Shown here: one piece after another, positions 36,123-45,518 of the stretch | How the letters are laid out: each line of letters starts with the position of its first letter | Position numbering within the stretch: the first letter of the stretch is position 1 | From: Mycobacterium sp. E1214 | GTDB lineage: Bacteria; Actinomycetota; Actinomycetes; Mycobacteriales; Mycobacteriaceae | Assembly: GCF_001666755.1 (NCBI RefSeq) | Contig: NZ_LZJC01000005.1 | Location: forward strand, 1 to 54,222 | Direction of reading: 5' to 3' | Length of the DNA: 54,222 nt | Position numbers and translations under genes: made by a program | The notes under the pieces: model-generated | The model's input: only the letters and a program-made list of their open reading frames with translations | Database searches by the model: none | What the model was told of the DNA's origin: nothing

Positions 36123-36282
36123 ACAAATCGCGCCGGGGCGGCCGGCGCGTCACGGGGTGGGGGACGGCGCGATCGGCCGGCGCGCCGCTAAACCACCCCG
36201 GGCGCCGCCCGCCCAACCCCTTGGTTGACAATCGAGGCACGAGCAACCTCGTGTGAGTCCACGCGTCAAAGGAGACAAAAGC

Positions 36283-37431
36283 ATGGCTGAAGCCGTCATC
36301 GTCGAGGCAGTGCGTTCCCCGATCGGGAAGCGCAACGGGGGATTGTCCGGGGTGCACCCGGCCGACCTGTCCGCGCAGGTGCTCAACGGGCTGGCCGACA
36401 AGGCCGGCATCGACCCGGGGATCGTCGAGGACGTCATCTGGGGATGCGTCATGCAGGCCGGCGAGCAGGCGCTCGACATCGGCCGCACCGCCCTGCTGGC
36501 CGCCGGGTGGCCGGAGACCGTTCCTGGTGTCACCGTCGACCGGCAGTGCGGCTCCAGCCAGCAGTCCATCCACTTCGCCGCGGCCGGTGTGATCGCCGGA
36601 CACTACGACGTGGTCGTCGCCGGGGGCGTCGAATCCATGTCGCGCACCCCGATGGGCGCGTCGCTGGCCAACGGTGGGCGGCCCTACCCCAAGACGTTCC
36701 TGGACCGCTACGACGGCCGGATCCCCAATCAGGGCATCGGCGCCGAGATGATCGCCGAACAATGGGGATTCGACCGCACCACGCTGGACCAGTTCTCGCT
36801 GGACTCACACGAAAAGGCCGCGGCAGCACAAGATTCCGGAGCCTTCGATGACCAGATCGTGGCCATCAAGGACGACGAGGGCAACGTGGTGAGCAAGGAC
36901 GAGGGCATTCGCCGCGGCACGCCGATGGAGAAGATGGCGTCGCTGAAGCCCGCGTTCAAGGAGGACGGCGTCATCCACGCCGGCAACTCCTCGCAGATCT
37001 CCGACGGCGCCGCCGCGCTGCTGTTCATGTCGGCCGAGAAGGCCAAGGAACTCGGGGTGACGCCGATCGCCAAGGTGCACACCGCGACCCTGGCCGGCGC
37101 CGACCCGGTGATCATGCTGACCGCGCCGATCCCGGCCACGCAGAAGGTGCTCAAGCGCTCCGGCCTGTCCATCGACGACATCGGGGCCTACGAGGTCAAC
37201 GAGGCGTTCGCGCCCGTTCCGCTGGCGTGGCTCAAGGACATCGGCGCCGACGAGAACAAACTCAACCCCAACGGCGGGGCCATCGCCCTGGGTCACCCGC
37301 TGGGCGGTTCTGGGGCGCGGATCATGACGACGCTGCTTTATCACATGCGGGACAAGGGAATTCGCTACGGCCTGCAGACCATGTGCGAGGGCGGCGGCCA
37401 GGCCAACGCCACCATCGTGGAGCTTCTGTGA
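36283..37431 (+). CDS. fadA: Acetyl-CoA acetyltransferase (thiolase)
   Basis: 382 residues, complete thiolase. Nucleophile Cys89 is in VDRQCGSSQQ, VEAVRSPIGKRNGG lies at the start, NEAFAPVPLAW and NGGAIALGHPLGGSGAR hold the catalytic His, and the second Cys is in MCEGGGQANA. It cleaves 3-ketoacyl-CoA in beta-oxidation. M. tuberculosis has, as I recall, only a C-terminal fragment at this place (Rv1135A), so the full gene here is the ancestral state. GTGA overlap with the hydratase gene couples them. AAAGGAGA precedes ATG 36283. Confidence 0.95.
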   Translation: MAEAVIVEAVRSPIGKRNGGLSGVHPADLSAQVLNGLADKAGIDPGIVEDVIWGCVMQAGEQALDIGRTALLAAGWPETVPGVTVDRQCGSSQQSIHFAAAGVIAGHYDVVVAGGVESMSRTPMGASLANGGRPYPKTFLDRYDGRIPNQGIGAEMIAEQWGFDRTTLDQFSLDSHEKAAAAQDSGAFDDQIVAIKDDEGNVVSKDEGIRRGTPMEKMASLKPAFKEDGVIHAGNSSQISDGAAALLFMSAEKAKELGVTPIAKVHTATLAGADPVIMLTAPIPATQKVLKRSGLSIDDIGAYEVNEAFAPVPLAWLKDIGADENKLNPNGGAIALGHPLGGSGARIMTTLLYHMRDKGIRYGLQTMCEGGGQANATIVELL

Positions 37432-38231
37432 CCGACACCGACACGGCGGCGCCGGGGGCCCTGGCGGAGCGTCGGGGCAACGTCCTGGTGATCACGATCA
37501 ACCGCCCGGAGGCGCGCAACGCGATCAACGGCGCGGTCAGCATCGCCCTCGGCGACGCGCTGGAGGAAGCCCAGCACGACCCGCAGGTGCGTGTCGTGGT
37601 GGTCACCGGGGCGGGCGACAAGTCGTTCTGCGCCGGGGCCGACCTCAAGGCGATCGCGCGGCGCGAGAACATCTATCACCCGGATCACGGGGACTGGGGC
37701 TTTGCCGGCTACGTGCACCACTTCATCGACAAGCCCACCATCGCCGCGGTCAACGGCACCGCCCTGGGGGGCGGCACGGAGATCGCGCTGGCCAGCGATC
37801 TGGTGGTGGCCGCCGAGAGCGCCCAGTTCGGGTTGCCCGAGGTCAAGCGCGGGCTGATCGCGGGTGCCGGCGGGGTCTTCCGGATCGTGCAGCAGCTGCC
37901 GCGCAAGGTGGGCCTGGAGCTGCTGCTGACCGGGGATCCGATCAGCGCGGCGGACGCCGCCCGGTGGGGGCTGATCAACCAGGTCGTCCCCGACGGCACC
38001 GTGTTGGAGGCCGCCCTGGCCCTGGCCGAGCGGATCACGGTCAACGCGCCGCTGTCGGTGCAGGCGAGCAAGCGGATCGCCTGGGGCGCCGACGACCGGT
38101 TGATCGCCGACGAGGAGCCCGGCTGGGCGCGCACCACGCGGGAGTTCGCCACCCTGCTGCGGACCGAGGACGCCAAGGAGGGGCCGCGTGCCTTCGCCGA
38201 GAAGCGCGAACCCGTCTGGAAGGCGCGCTAG
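37428..38231 (+). CDS. Enoyl-CoA hydratase/isomerase (crotonase)
   Basis: 267 residues. ERRGNVLVITINRPEARNAIN opens the fold, CAGADLKAIARRE is the first oxyanion loop, and ALGGGTEIALASDLVVA and GLPEVKRGLIAGAGG with Glu are the second oxyanion and acid site. It hydrates enoyl-CoA for beta-oxidation together with the thiolase just upstream (GTGA overlap). M. tuberculosis Rv1136 is recalled as a short fragment of this gene. Confidence 0.92.
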   Translation: MTDTDTAAPGALAERRGNVLVITINRPEARNAINGAVSIALGDALEEAQHDPQVRVVVVTGAGDKSFCAGADLKAIARRENIYHPDHGDWGFAGYVHHFIDKPTIAAVNGTALGGGTEIALASDLVVAAESAQFGLPEVKRGLIAGAGGVFRIVQQLPRKVGLELLLTGDPISAADAARWGLINQVVPDGTVLEAALALAERITVNAPLSVQASKRIAWGADDRLIADEEPGWARTTREFATLLRTEDAKEGPRAFAEKREPVWKAR

Positions 38232-38233
38232 CG

Positions 38234-39250
38234 CTAGCGCGCCAGCACGTTGACCGCGCGCTGGTGGTGGCGAGCACGCCGCGGTTGGTGCGCCGCGCCG
38301 TCGTGCCGGCGTCCGCGGCGTTGCCCCGGGCGTTCCAGCGCGCGGGTGAGCAGCCGGTAGTCGCGGGTCACCCGGTGCCAGGCGTCCTCGTAGGCCGACG
38401 GCGTGTCGTCGACGATGGCGTCGACGGCGGCGGCCGCCTGCTTGAGCGCCAGGCTGATCCCCTCGCCGGTCAGCGCGTCCTCGTAGCCGGCCGCGTCGCC
38501 CACCAGGAGCACCCGCCCGGCGACCCGGCGCGAGACGGTCTGCCGCAGCGGGCCGCACCCGCGGGGCTGCGACGAATTGGCGTGGCGCAACCGACCCGCA
38601 AGGTCGGGAAACCACGCCAGCTCCGGCCGCCCACGGGACAGGATCGCGACACCCACCAGCTCCGGTTCCACCGGCGTCACGTACGCCTCGCCCCAGCGGG
38701 ACCAGTGCACCTCGACGAACTCCGACCACGCCGGGACGCGGTAATGCCAACGGACGCCGTAACGGCGCGGCGCGCCCGCGCGCGCCGCGATGCCGACCGC
38801 GCGGCGGACCGGGGAGTGCAGCCCGTCCGCGGCCACCAACCATTTCACGCGCACCCCGGCGGCCGCGACCCCGTGCGCGTCCTGCTCGACGTGGGTCACC
38901 TTGGCCCGCAGCCAGTCGGTGTCCTGCTCCTTGGCCCGCGCCGCCAGCGCCGCGTGCAAGGTGGTGCGGCGCACGCCGCGTCCCGGCCCGGCGCCGAAGC
39001 GGGCCTCGGCCCGGCGCCGCTCGTCGACGTAGGCGATCCCGCGGAAGGGCATGCCGGCCGGGTCCACGCCGAGCGACGTCAGCTCGGCCAGGCCGCCGGG
39101 CATCAGCCCCTCGCCGCACGCCTTGTCGATGGGCCCCTCGCGTGGCTCGGCCACGATGACCGAAAGCCCTTGGCGGCGAGCGTGTAACGCGGTCGCCAGG
39201 CCTCCCGGACCGCCGCCCACGACCAGCAGGTCCGCGTCGAAATCGCTCAC
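38234..39250 (-). CDS. FAD-dependent monooxygenase, Rv1138c-like (SrsC-like)
   Basis: 338 residues of the geranylgeranyl reductase/PHBH-type flavoprotein family. The dinucleotide motif LLVVGGGPGGLATALHARRQG starts the protein, WLVAADGLHSPVRRAVG is the second block, and VLLVGDAAGYEDALTGEGISLAL the third. With the downstream-named methyltransferase and type III PKS it matches the SrsA-SrsB-SrsC set, where the flavin enzyme hydroxylates a phenolic lipid ring. GTG 39250 overlaps the methyltransferase stop. The last 30 residues are unusually Arg/His-rich (RRGRRHDGAAHQPRR), which could reflect a pair of compensating shifts. Confidence 0.85.
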   Translation of the reverse strand: MSDFDADLLVVGGGPGGLATALHARRQGLSVIVAEPREGPIDKACGEGLMPGGLAELTSLGVDPAGMPFRGIAYVDERRRAEARFGAGPGRGVRRTTLHAALAARAKEQDTDWLRAKVTHVEQDAHGVAAAGVRVKWLVAADGLHSPVRRAVGIAARAGAPRRYGVRWHYRVPAWSEFVEVHWSRWGEAYVTPVEPELVGVAILSRGRPELAWFPDLAGRLRHANSSQPRGCGPLRQTVSRRVAGRVLLVGDAAGYEDALTGEGISLALKQAAAAVDAIVDDTPSAYEDAWHRVTRDYRLLTRALERPGQRRGRRHDGAAHQPRRARHHQRAVNVLAR

Positions 39251-39747
39251 GCGTAACCCAGGGCCGAATTCTCCACGCGCAACCGCTCCCGCAGCAGTAA
39301 GGCGTTGGCGAGCGTGAACAGCACCGCGGTGAGCCACGCCGTGTGCACCAACGGCAGCGCGATGCCCTCGACGACCACCGCGACGTAGTTCGGGTGGTGC
39401 AGCCACCGGTACGGGCCGAGCCGCACCAGCGGCGTCTGCGGCAAGACGATCACCCGGGTGTTCCACCGCCGGCCCAGCGTCGCGATGCACCACCAGCGCA
39501 GCCCCTGGCACAGCGCCACCACCGCCAGCATCGGCCAGCCCAGCCACGCCAGGAATGGCCGGTGCAGCGCCCACGGCTCGACCAGGCAGCCGACCAGCAA
39601 CGCGCTGTGGATGATCACCATCACCGGGTAGTGCGATCGACCGAATTCCTTGGCGCCCTGAGCGAACGACCAGCGGGCGTTGCGGGTGGACACCACCAGC
39701 TCCAGCACGCGTTCCAGCGCGACCGCCAGGACCAGCAGGTAGTACAT
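39247..39747 (-). CDS. Isoprenylcysteine carboxyl methyltransferase-family protein (SrsB-like)
   Basis: 166 residues with about four membrane helices. The C-terminal ICMT signature is LVRLGPYRWLHHPNYVAVVVEG, which binds S-adenosylmethionine. Bacterial members beside type III PKS genes O-methylate the alkylresorcinol product inside the membrane. It lies 33 bases downstream of the PKS gene and overlaps the flavoprotein start. Length and place fit Rv1139c. Confidence 0.87.
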   Translation of the reverse strand: MYYLLVLAVALERVLELVVSTRNARWSFAQGAKEFGRSHYPVMVIIHSALLVGCLVEPWALHRPFLAWLGWPMLAVVALCQGLRWWCIATLGRRWNTRVIVLPQTPLVRLGPYRWLHHPNYVAVVVEGIALPLVHTAWLTAVLFTLANALLLRERLRVENSALGYA

Positions 39748-39780
39748 GGCGTGATTCTCCCTTAACCGAGGGTTGGCGGC

Positions 39781-40881
39781 CTACCAGGCCAGCAGGACGA
39801 GTTCGGAGCAGAAGGCGGGCCCCATCGCGATCATCAGGCCCAACGAACCGGGCGGCGGCGGGTCGGCCATGTTGGCACGAAGCACGTCGAGCACCGACAC
39901 CGACGACAGGTTCCCGTTGTTGCGCAACGAGTTCCGGGTGTGGTCGAGGGCGTGGACGGGCAGGTCCAGCACCGTCTCGACCGCCTCGATCACTCGCGGG
40001 CCGCCGGGGTGGCAGACCCACGTCGTCACGTCGCGCGGCGTCAGGCCGTGATCGGCGAGGAACACCCGCACGTCGTCGCCGAGGTATTTCTCGGCGATGG
40101 TCGCGACGTCGGCGGACAGCACGACCCGGAAGCCGTCGCCGCCGATCTTCCACCCCATCACGTCTTCGGTGTCGGGGTAGATGCGGCTGCGGGTGGCCAG
40201 CACCTGCGGACCGCTGCGCTCGGCCCCGGCGCGGTGCGCGCCCTCGGCGACGACGGCCGCCGCGCCGTCCCCGAAGAGGCTGGTGGCGACGAGGTTGGCC
40301 ACCGAGCTGTCCTGCCGCTGGATGGTCAGCGAGCACAGCTCGACCGCGAGCAGCGCGGCCGCCTGATCGGGGAACGCCCGCAGGTAGTCGTGCATGCGGG
40401 CCACCCCGGCCGCACCCGCCACGCAGCCCAGCCCGAACAGGGGAACGCGCTTGACGTCGGGCCGCAGGCCGACCCGGGTCGCCAGCCGCGCCTCGAGCGT
40501 CGGCACCGTCACCCCGGTGACCGTCGTCGAGAACACGATGTCGATCTCCGACGGCTTGACCTTCGCCTCGTCCAGCACCGCCAGCAGCGCCCGCTCGCCG
40601 AGGTCCAGGGCCACCTCGAGGTAGGCCTCGTTGGCCTCGGTGAAGCCGTCGAGTTCGCTGTAGCGGGACAGCTGCAGCGCCGTGTTACGGAATTCGACCC
40701 CGCTGCTGAGGGCGAAGCGGCGAAACTCCGGGCCGGCGATGTCGGTCAGCGCGCCGATGGCCTCGGACTGCGTGTACCGGTTCGGCGGAAACGTCACCGC
40801 GACACCGGAAATGCACGGGTCGGTGGTGGTGGCGGCCAGGTTCGCCGGGCGCGACGCGTCGGCCCTCGCAGTGTTGTCCAT
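39781..40881 (-). CDS. Type III polyketide synthase
   Basis: 366-residue chalcone/stilbene-synthase-like protein. The catalytic triad is Cys153 in LFGLGCVAGAAG, His in WVCHPGGPRV and Asn in NSLRNNGNLSS. It condenses malonyl-CoA units onto a fatty acyl starter to form an alkylresorcinol or alkylpyrone. It heads a three-gene minus-strand operon with methyltransferase and flavin hydroxylase, a phenolic lipid pathway. The promoter must lie in 40882-40946, shared with a rightward SDR fragment. I recall only the two tailoring genes at this M. tuberculosis locus. Confidence 0.93.
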   Translation of the reverse strand: MDNTARADASRPANLAATTTDPCISGVAVTFPPNRYTQSEAIGALTDIAGPEFRRFALSSGVEFRNTALQLSRYSELDGFTEANEAYLEVALDLGERALLAVLDEAKVKPSEIDIVFSTTVTGVTVPTLEARLATRVGLRPDVKRVPLFGLGCVAGAAGVARMHDYLRAFPDQAAALLAVELCSLTIQRQDSSVANLVATSLFGDGAAAVVAEGAHRAGAERSGPQVLATRSRIYPDTEDVMGWKIGGDGFRVVLSADVATIAEKYLGDDVRVFLADHGLTPRDVTTWVCHPGGPRVIEAVETVLDLPVHALDHTRNSLRNNGNLSSVSVLDVLRANMADPPPPGSLGLMIAMGPAFCSELVLLAW

Positions 40882-40946
40882 TCGTTGGTCACGGCGCCGC
40901 CCCGTTATCGGTTCAAACCGGGTGGGGTCTTGGCTAGAGTCGGGTT

Positions 40947-41216
40947 ATGCAGGTTCTGGTCACCGGCGCCACCGCCCACGTGGGATCGCGCCTGGTCACG
41001 ACCCTGCCGGCGGGCGGGCGCCGCGTGGTGGCGGCCAGCCGAGACCCCGCCCGGCCCCGCCGCTTCGGCTGGTCCGCCGACATCGCACCGGTGGCCCTGG
41101 ACGCGTCCGACCCGGCGTCGCTGCGCGCCGCGTTCGCCGTCGCCGGCCGGGCCGGAGCGCTTCGAACCGGCCTCGACATCCCGATTGCCCCGACCCCGAA
41201 GGTGCGTCCCGCATGA
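40947..41216 (+). pseudogene. Truncated NAD(P)-binding SDR fragment
   Basis: 89 codons. MQVLVTGATAHVGSRLVTTL and RRVVAASRDPARPRRFGW, then PVALDASDPASLRAAFA, are the first third of an atypical NAD(P)H-binding SDR. The sequence then jumps to a short tail and TGA, without the rest of the roughly 280-residue family. An internal deletion is likely. Its stop overlaps the ATG of the CAAX protease gene (ATGA), so it may now act as a leader ORF. Confidence 0.6.
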
Positions 41217-41953
41217 GCCAGTCCACCGTCCCGTCCACCGCCCCCAGCCCGCCGCGCACCAGCGTCGTCGCCGAATGGCGCAAGGCCCTCACCAACGTCG
41301 CCGCGTTGCACAACGAGGCGCCCGGGCTGGTGCGGCGCCGCCGCGTCATCGTGGCGCTGACGCTGGTGGTCGGCGCCGCGGTGCTGGGGTTCTCGCTGCG
41401 CCGGCACCCGGGGGAGTCGAGCTTCTACTGGCTGACCCTGGCGCTGGCCGGGGTATGGGTCGTCGGCGGCCTGAGCTCGGGCCCGCTACACCTCGGCGGG
41501 ATCTGCTGGCGGGGCCGCAACCAGCGGCCGGTGTTCACCGGGATCGCCGTCGGCCTGCTGGTCGGCGGCGCCTTCGTGGTGGGCGGCCTGGTCGCCCGCG
41601 AGATTCCGCCCGTCGCGGCGCTGATTACCCGCGTACTGCTCTACGCCCACCACGGGTCCTACCCGCTGATCGTGGCGATCACCGTCATCAACGCCCTGGC
41701 CGAGGAAATCTTCTTTCGCGGCGCGCTGTACACGGCGCTGGCCCGCTATCACCCGGTGGTCATCTCGACCGTGCTCTACACCGCCGCGACCATGGCCAGC
41801 GGCAACCCGATGCTCGGGTTCGCCGCGGTGATCCTGGGGACGGTGTGCGCGCTGGAGCGCCGGGCCAGCGGCGGCGTGCTCGCCCCGATGCTGACGCACT
41901 TCGTGTGGGGCCTGATCATGGTGCTCGTGCTGCCGCCGATGTTCGGCGTCTAG
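41213..41953 (+). CDS. CPBP-family intramembrane protease (CAAX protease-like)
   Basis: 246 residues with about six membrane helices after a polar N-terminus. The catalytic motif is ALAEEIFFRGALYTAL (EExxxR), followed by FAAVILGTVCALERRASG and MLTHFVWGL with His. Members cleave or process substrates within the membrane; the target is unknown. Place fits Rv1140. It is convergent with the SDR/DUF2867 gene. Confidence 0.87.
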   Translation: MSQSTVPSTAPSPPRTSVVAEWRKALTNVAALHNEAPGLVRRRRVIVALTLVVGAAVLGFSLRRHPGESSFYWLTLALAGVWVVGGLSSGPLHLGGICWRGRNQRPVFTGIAVGLLVGGAFVVGGLVAREIPPVAALITRVLLYAHHGSYPLIVAITVINALAEEIFFRGALYTALARYHPVVISTVLYTAATMASGNPMLGFAAVILGTVCALERRASGGVLAPMLTHFVWGLIMVLVLPPMFGV

Positions 41954-41957
41954 ACCC

Positions 41958-43331
41958 TTACCGGTCGGGCAGCCCCACGACCTCGCGGGCCAGCGCGCCG
42001 AGCGCGGCGGTCCACAGCGGCCAGACGGCCAGTCGGTAGGCGCGGCCCACGATGCCGGTGGGGAAGAAGATGCCGCGCTGCGTGTAGGTGCTGCCGCCAC
42101 CGTCGCGGGGTTCGACGGTGATGTCCACCCAGGCGCGGCAGGGCAGTTTCGACGCCGAGCGTAGACGCAACGCGGCGCCCGGTTCCCGCTCCACGACGCT
42201 CCACCCGCCCAGCGGCAGCCGCCGCCGCCACCGGTCCGCGGTCGCGGCCCGCTCGGCGGCCTTCCAGACGGCGTCCGGGTCGTCGGCGCTGGTCGCGGTG
42301 CGGACGTCGTCGAACACCACCTCACCGGCCCAGTCCGGGTCGGTGGGCAGCGGTTCGGCCGGCTCGGAGCGCAGCGACGACCAGGTGGCGTCGGGGAGTC
42401 CGCGCGCCGCCCGGTCCAACGCCAACTCGACCGAGCGCCGGTAGCCGATGAGGCCGCCCCGCGGCCGTTCGATGAAGCCGTCGATGTCCCAGTTGCGCAT
42501 CACCGCATCGCATTCCAGCGATTCGATCAGCGGCCGCGCCAGCCCCGGCGGGATCGGGGTGACCGCCCCGATCCAGAGGCTGGCGATGGTCGGTGTGAGG
42601 AACGGCAGCACGATCAGGCGCCGTCTGCCCAGGCCGGCGACATCGGCGTAGACCTGCATCATGTCGCCGTACTCCAGCACGTCGGGCCCGCCGATGTCCC
42701 AGGTGCGCGAGGCGTGCTTGCCGGGCAGGGGCGCGGTCGCCGCGGCGGCCAGGTAGTGCAGCACGTCGCGGACCGCGATCGGCTGGATGCGGTTGTGCAC
42801 CCACTTCGGCGTGGTCATCACCGGCAGCCGGTCGGTGAGGTGGCGGATCATCTCGAACGACGCCGAGCCGGAGCCGATGACGACGCCGGCCTGCAACACC
42901 ACGGTCTCGATACCGGACTCGATGAGCGTCTCGCCGACGGCCGCGCGCGAGGAGAGATGCGGCGAGAGTTCGGTGCCCTCCGGGTGCAGGCCGCTGAGGT
43001 AGACCACCCGCCGCACCCCGGCGCTGCGGGCCGCCGTCACGACGTTGCATGCCGAGCGGCTCTCCTCGACGGCGAAGTCCTTGGACGTGCCCATGGAATG
43101 CACCAGGTAGTAGACGACGTCGACGCCGTCGAACGCGGCGGTCAGCGAGTCGACGTCGCCGAGGTCGCCGCGCGCCACCTCGACCTGATCGCGCCAGGGA
43201 ACGTCGGCGAGCTTGTCGGGATTGCGCGCCAGCGCGCGCACCCGGTGCCCCGCGTCCAACAGCCGCGGCACCAGGCGGCCACCGATGTAGCCGGTCGCTC
43301 CCGTCACCAGACAGCGCACTTGCTCCGTCAT
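41958..43331 (-). CDS. SDR-DUF2867 two-domain protein
   Basis: 457 residues. The N-terminal atypical SDR has CLVTGATGYIGGRLVPRLLDAG at 8-29, VDVVYYLVHSMG and RVVYLSGLHPEG. From about 320 the C-terminal DUF2867 domain follows (EVVFDDVRTATSADDP, WVDITVEPRDGGGSTYTQRG), ending in a hydrophobic segment. Such fusions may act on a lipid or quinone carried by the START-like second domain. Function is unknown. It is preceded by a 100-base gap from the leftward hydratase gene. Confidence 0.83.
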   Translation of the reverse strand: MTEQVRCLVTGATGYIGGRLVPRLLDAGHRVRALARNPDKLADVPWRDQVEVARGDLGDVDSLTAAFDGVDVVYYLVHSMGTSKDFAVEESRSACNVVTAARSAGVRRVVYLSGLHPEGTELSPHLSSRAAVGETLIESGIETVVLQAGVVIGSGSASFEMIRHLTDRLPVMTTPKWVHNRIQPIAVRDVLHYLAAAATAPLPGKHASRTWDIGGPDVLEYGDMMQVYADVAGLGRRRLIVLPFLTPTIASLWIGAVTPIPPGLARPLIESLECDAVMRNWDIDGFIERPRGGLIGYRRSVELALDRAARGLPDATWSSLRSEPAEPLPTDPDWAGEVVFDDVRTATSADDPDAVWKAAERAATADRWRRRLPLGGWSVVEREPGAALRLRSASKLPCRAWVDITVEPRDGGGSTYTQRGIFFPTGIVGRAYRLAVWPLWTAALGALAREVVGLPDR

Positions 43332-43431
43332 CGCTTCCCCCGTCCTCGTCAGCGATTCGGAGCTGACCCGGACAGGGATTGCCGGAACCGGGGGGTGTTA
43401 AGCCCCAGATGCCGAAATAGCTTGCCGGCGC

Positions 43432-44244
43432 TCAGCGGTCGGTGAAGCGCGCGGGCCGGCGCTCCTGGAAGGCGACGGCGCCCTCGACGAAGTCGTGTGA
43501 CTTCAAAAGCACCGACTGCCCGTCGAATTCGCGCTGCAGCGCCGCGTCCAGCTCGCTGAGCGTGGCCGCGTTGATCGCGAGTTTGGTCTTGGCGAACGCC
43601 GCGGCCGGGCCCGCCAGCAGCCGCGCGATCACCGCGTCGACCTCGGCGTCGAAGTGACCGGCCGGGTAGACGGCGGTGACGAGCCCCCAGGCCAACGCGT
43701 CCGCCGCGGGCAACCGCTCGGGCAGCAACGCCATCTGCATGGCCCGAATCCGGCCGATCGCGGCCGCGACCAACGCCGACGCGCCGCCGTCGGGCATCAG
43801 CCCGATCTTGGTGAAGGCGAGCATGAAAAACGCGTTCTCCGAGGCCAACACGATGTCGCACGCCAACGCGACCGAAACCCCGACGCCGGCGGCCGGGCCC
43901 TGCACCACGGCGACGACCGGCCGCGGCAGCGCGACGATGGCCCGCACCAGCCGGTTGATCTCGGAGATGATCTCGTCGGGCGGGACGCCGCCACCGTCGG
44001 AGACGTCCGCGGCGCTGATACCGGCGCCGCTGCTGAAGCCGCGCCCGGCCCCGCCGACGCGTACCACCCGCACCTCGGGATCGTCGGCCGCGCGTTCCAG
44101 CGCGTCGGCGATGCCGGTGATCACCGGGACGGTCAGCGAGTTGAGGCTGTCGGGACGGTTGATGGTCACCGACAGCACGCCGTCGGTCAGCGTGACGTCG
44201 AGGCCAGCGACGGGGGCGAGGGTGGCGATCGCGGAGGTGGGCAT
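43432..44244 (-). CDS. echA11: Enoyl-CoA hydratase, EchA11-like
   Basis: 270 residues, crotonase fold. [21 protein letters not shown] opens it, [12 protein letters not shown] replaces the usual CAGADL oxyanion loop, and [19 protein letters not shown] and [16 protein letters not shown] complete the active site. A Gly/Pro-rich change and an Asp near the second acid position suggest an isomerase or hydratase with altered specificity. It is divergent from mcr. M. tuberculosis has two such genes here (echA11, echA10); only one is present. Confidence 0.88.
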   Translation of the reverse strand: MPTSAIATLAPVAGLDVTLTDGVLSVTINRPDSLNSLTVPVITGIADALERAADDPEVRVVRVGGAGRGFSSGAGISAADVSDGGGVPPDEIISEINRLVRAIVALPRPVVAVVQGPAAGVGVSVALACDIVLASENAFFMLAFTKIGLMPDGGASALVAAAIGRIRAMQMALLPERLPAADALAWGLVTAVYPAGHFDAEVDAVIARLLAGPAAAFAKTKLAINAATLSELDAALQREFDGQSVLLKSHDFVEGAVAFQERRPARFTDR

Positions 44245-44366
44245 GGGCTCACTTTATGACTCCGGTGAGCGACCGGGCTGCGCGGCCGTGCGCGGCGGCT
44301 GCGAAGATGCGATCAACCGGTTGTGTGAATCGCCGGGCGTCAAAGCGGACGAAAGGTCGGTGGGTC

Positions 44367-45449
44367 GTGGCTGGACCGTTGAAGGGACTGCGAGTAGTCG
44401 AGTTGGCCGGCATCGGGCCGGGCCCGCACGCCGCGATGATCCTCGGGGATCTGGGCGCGGACGTGGTGCGCATCGACCGGCCGTCGGTGAATCCCGCTGG
44501 GGCGGTGCGGGATACGACCAACCGCAACCGGCGCATCGTGGCCGCCGACCTGAAGTCCGACGAGGGCCGCAAGCTGGTGCTCGACCTGATCGCGAAGGCC
44601 GACGTCCTGATCGAGGGGTACCGGCCCGGGGTGACCGAGCGGCTGGGACTGGGTCCCGAGGACACCGCGAAAGTCAACGACCGGCTGATCTACGCCCGGA
44701 TGACGGGCTGGGGACAGACCGGCCCGCGCAGCCAGCAGGCCGGCCACGACATCAACTACATCTCGCTCAACGGCGTGCTGCACTCGATCGGCCGGGCGGG
44801 CGAGCGGCCGGTGCCGCCGCTGAACCTGACCGGCGACTTCGGCGGCGGCTCGATGTTCCTGTTGGTCGGCATCCTGGCGGCGCTGTGGGAGCGGCAGAGC
44901 TCGGGCAAGGGGCAGGTGGTCGACGCCGCCATGGTTGACGGGTCCAGCGTGCTGGCCCAGATGATCTGGCACTTCCGCGGGACGGGCCTGTGGACCGACG
45001 CCCGGGGCACCAACATGCTCGACGGCGGCGCGCCCTATTACGACACCTACGAGTGCGCCGACGGCCGTTACGTCGCGGTCGGCGCCATCGAGCCGCAGTT
45101 TTACGCGGCCCTGCTGGCGGGGCTGGGGCTGGACGGCGCCGACCTGCCCGCCCAGAACGACGCGGGTCGCTGGCCCGAGCTGCGCGCGGCGTTCACCGAG
45201 GCGTTCGCCGCCCACGACCGCGATCACTGGGCCAAGGTCTTCGCCGACTCCGACGCCTGCGTCACACCGGTGCTGGCCTTCGGCGAGGTGCACACCGAGC
45301 CGCACAACACCGAGCGCGGCACCTTCTACGACGTCGACGGCAACCTGCAGCCGCGGCCGGCGCCGCGGTTCTCGCGCACCGCGCCCGATACGCCCCGCCC
45401 GGCGGTCACGGTGCCCGACGGCGCGGCCGTCCTCGCGGACTGGGTATAG
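44367..45449 (+). CDS. mcr: Alpha-methylacyl-CoA racemase
   Basis: Interconverts (R)- and (S)-2-methylacyl-CoA so that branched fatty acids and sterol side chains can enter beta-oxidation. 360 residues is the exact length of M. tuberculosis [23 protein letters not shown] is the CoA-binding start, His127 in [13 protein letters not shown] and Asp157 in [12 protein letters not shown] are the acid/base pair (His126/Asp156 in the studied enzyme). GTG 44367 was chosen for agreement with that enzyme. It is followed 69 bases later by an SDR in the same direction. Confidence 0.96.
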   Translation: MAGPLKGLRVVELAGIGPGPHAAMILGDLGADVVRIDRPSVNPAGAVRDTTNRNRRIVAADLKSDEGRKLVLDLIAKADVLIEGYRPGVTERLGLGPEDTAKVNDRLIYARMTGWGQTGPRSQQAGHDINYISLNGVLHSIGRAGERPVPPLNLTGDFGGGSMFLLVGILAALWERQSSGKGQVVDAAMVDGSSVLAQMIWHFRGTGLWTDARGTNMLDGGAPYYDTYECADGRYVAVGAIEPQFYAALLAGLGLDGADLPAQNDAGRWPELRAAFTEAFAAHDRDHWAKVFADSDACVTPVLAFGEVHTEPHNTERGTFYDVDGNLQPRPAPRFSRTAPDTPRPAVTVPDGAAVLADWV

Positions 45450-45518
45450 TCCCCAACCAACCAGTTGGCTGGACCGTCCGGCCAACGCCCCACCGATCTA
45501 GGAACCGGAAGGATTTGC

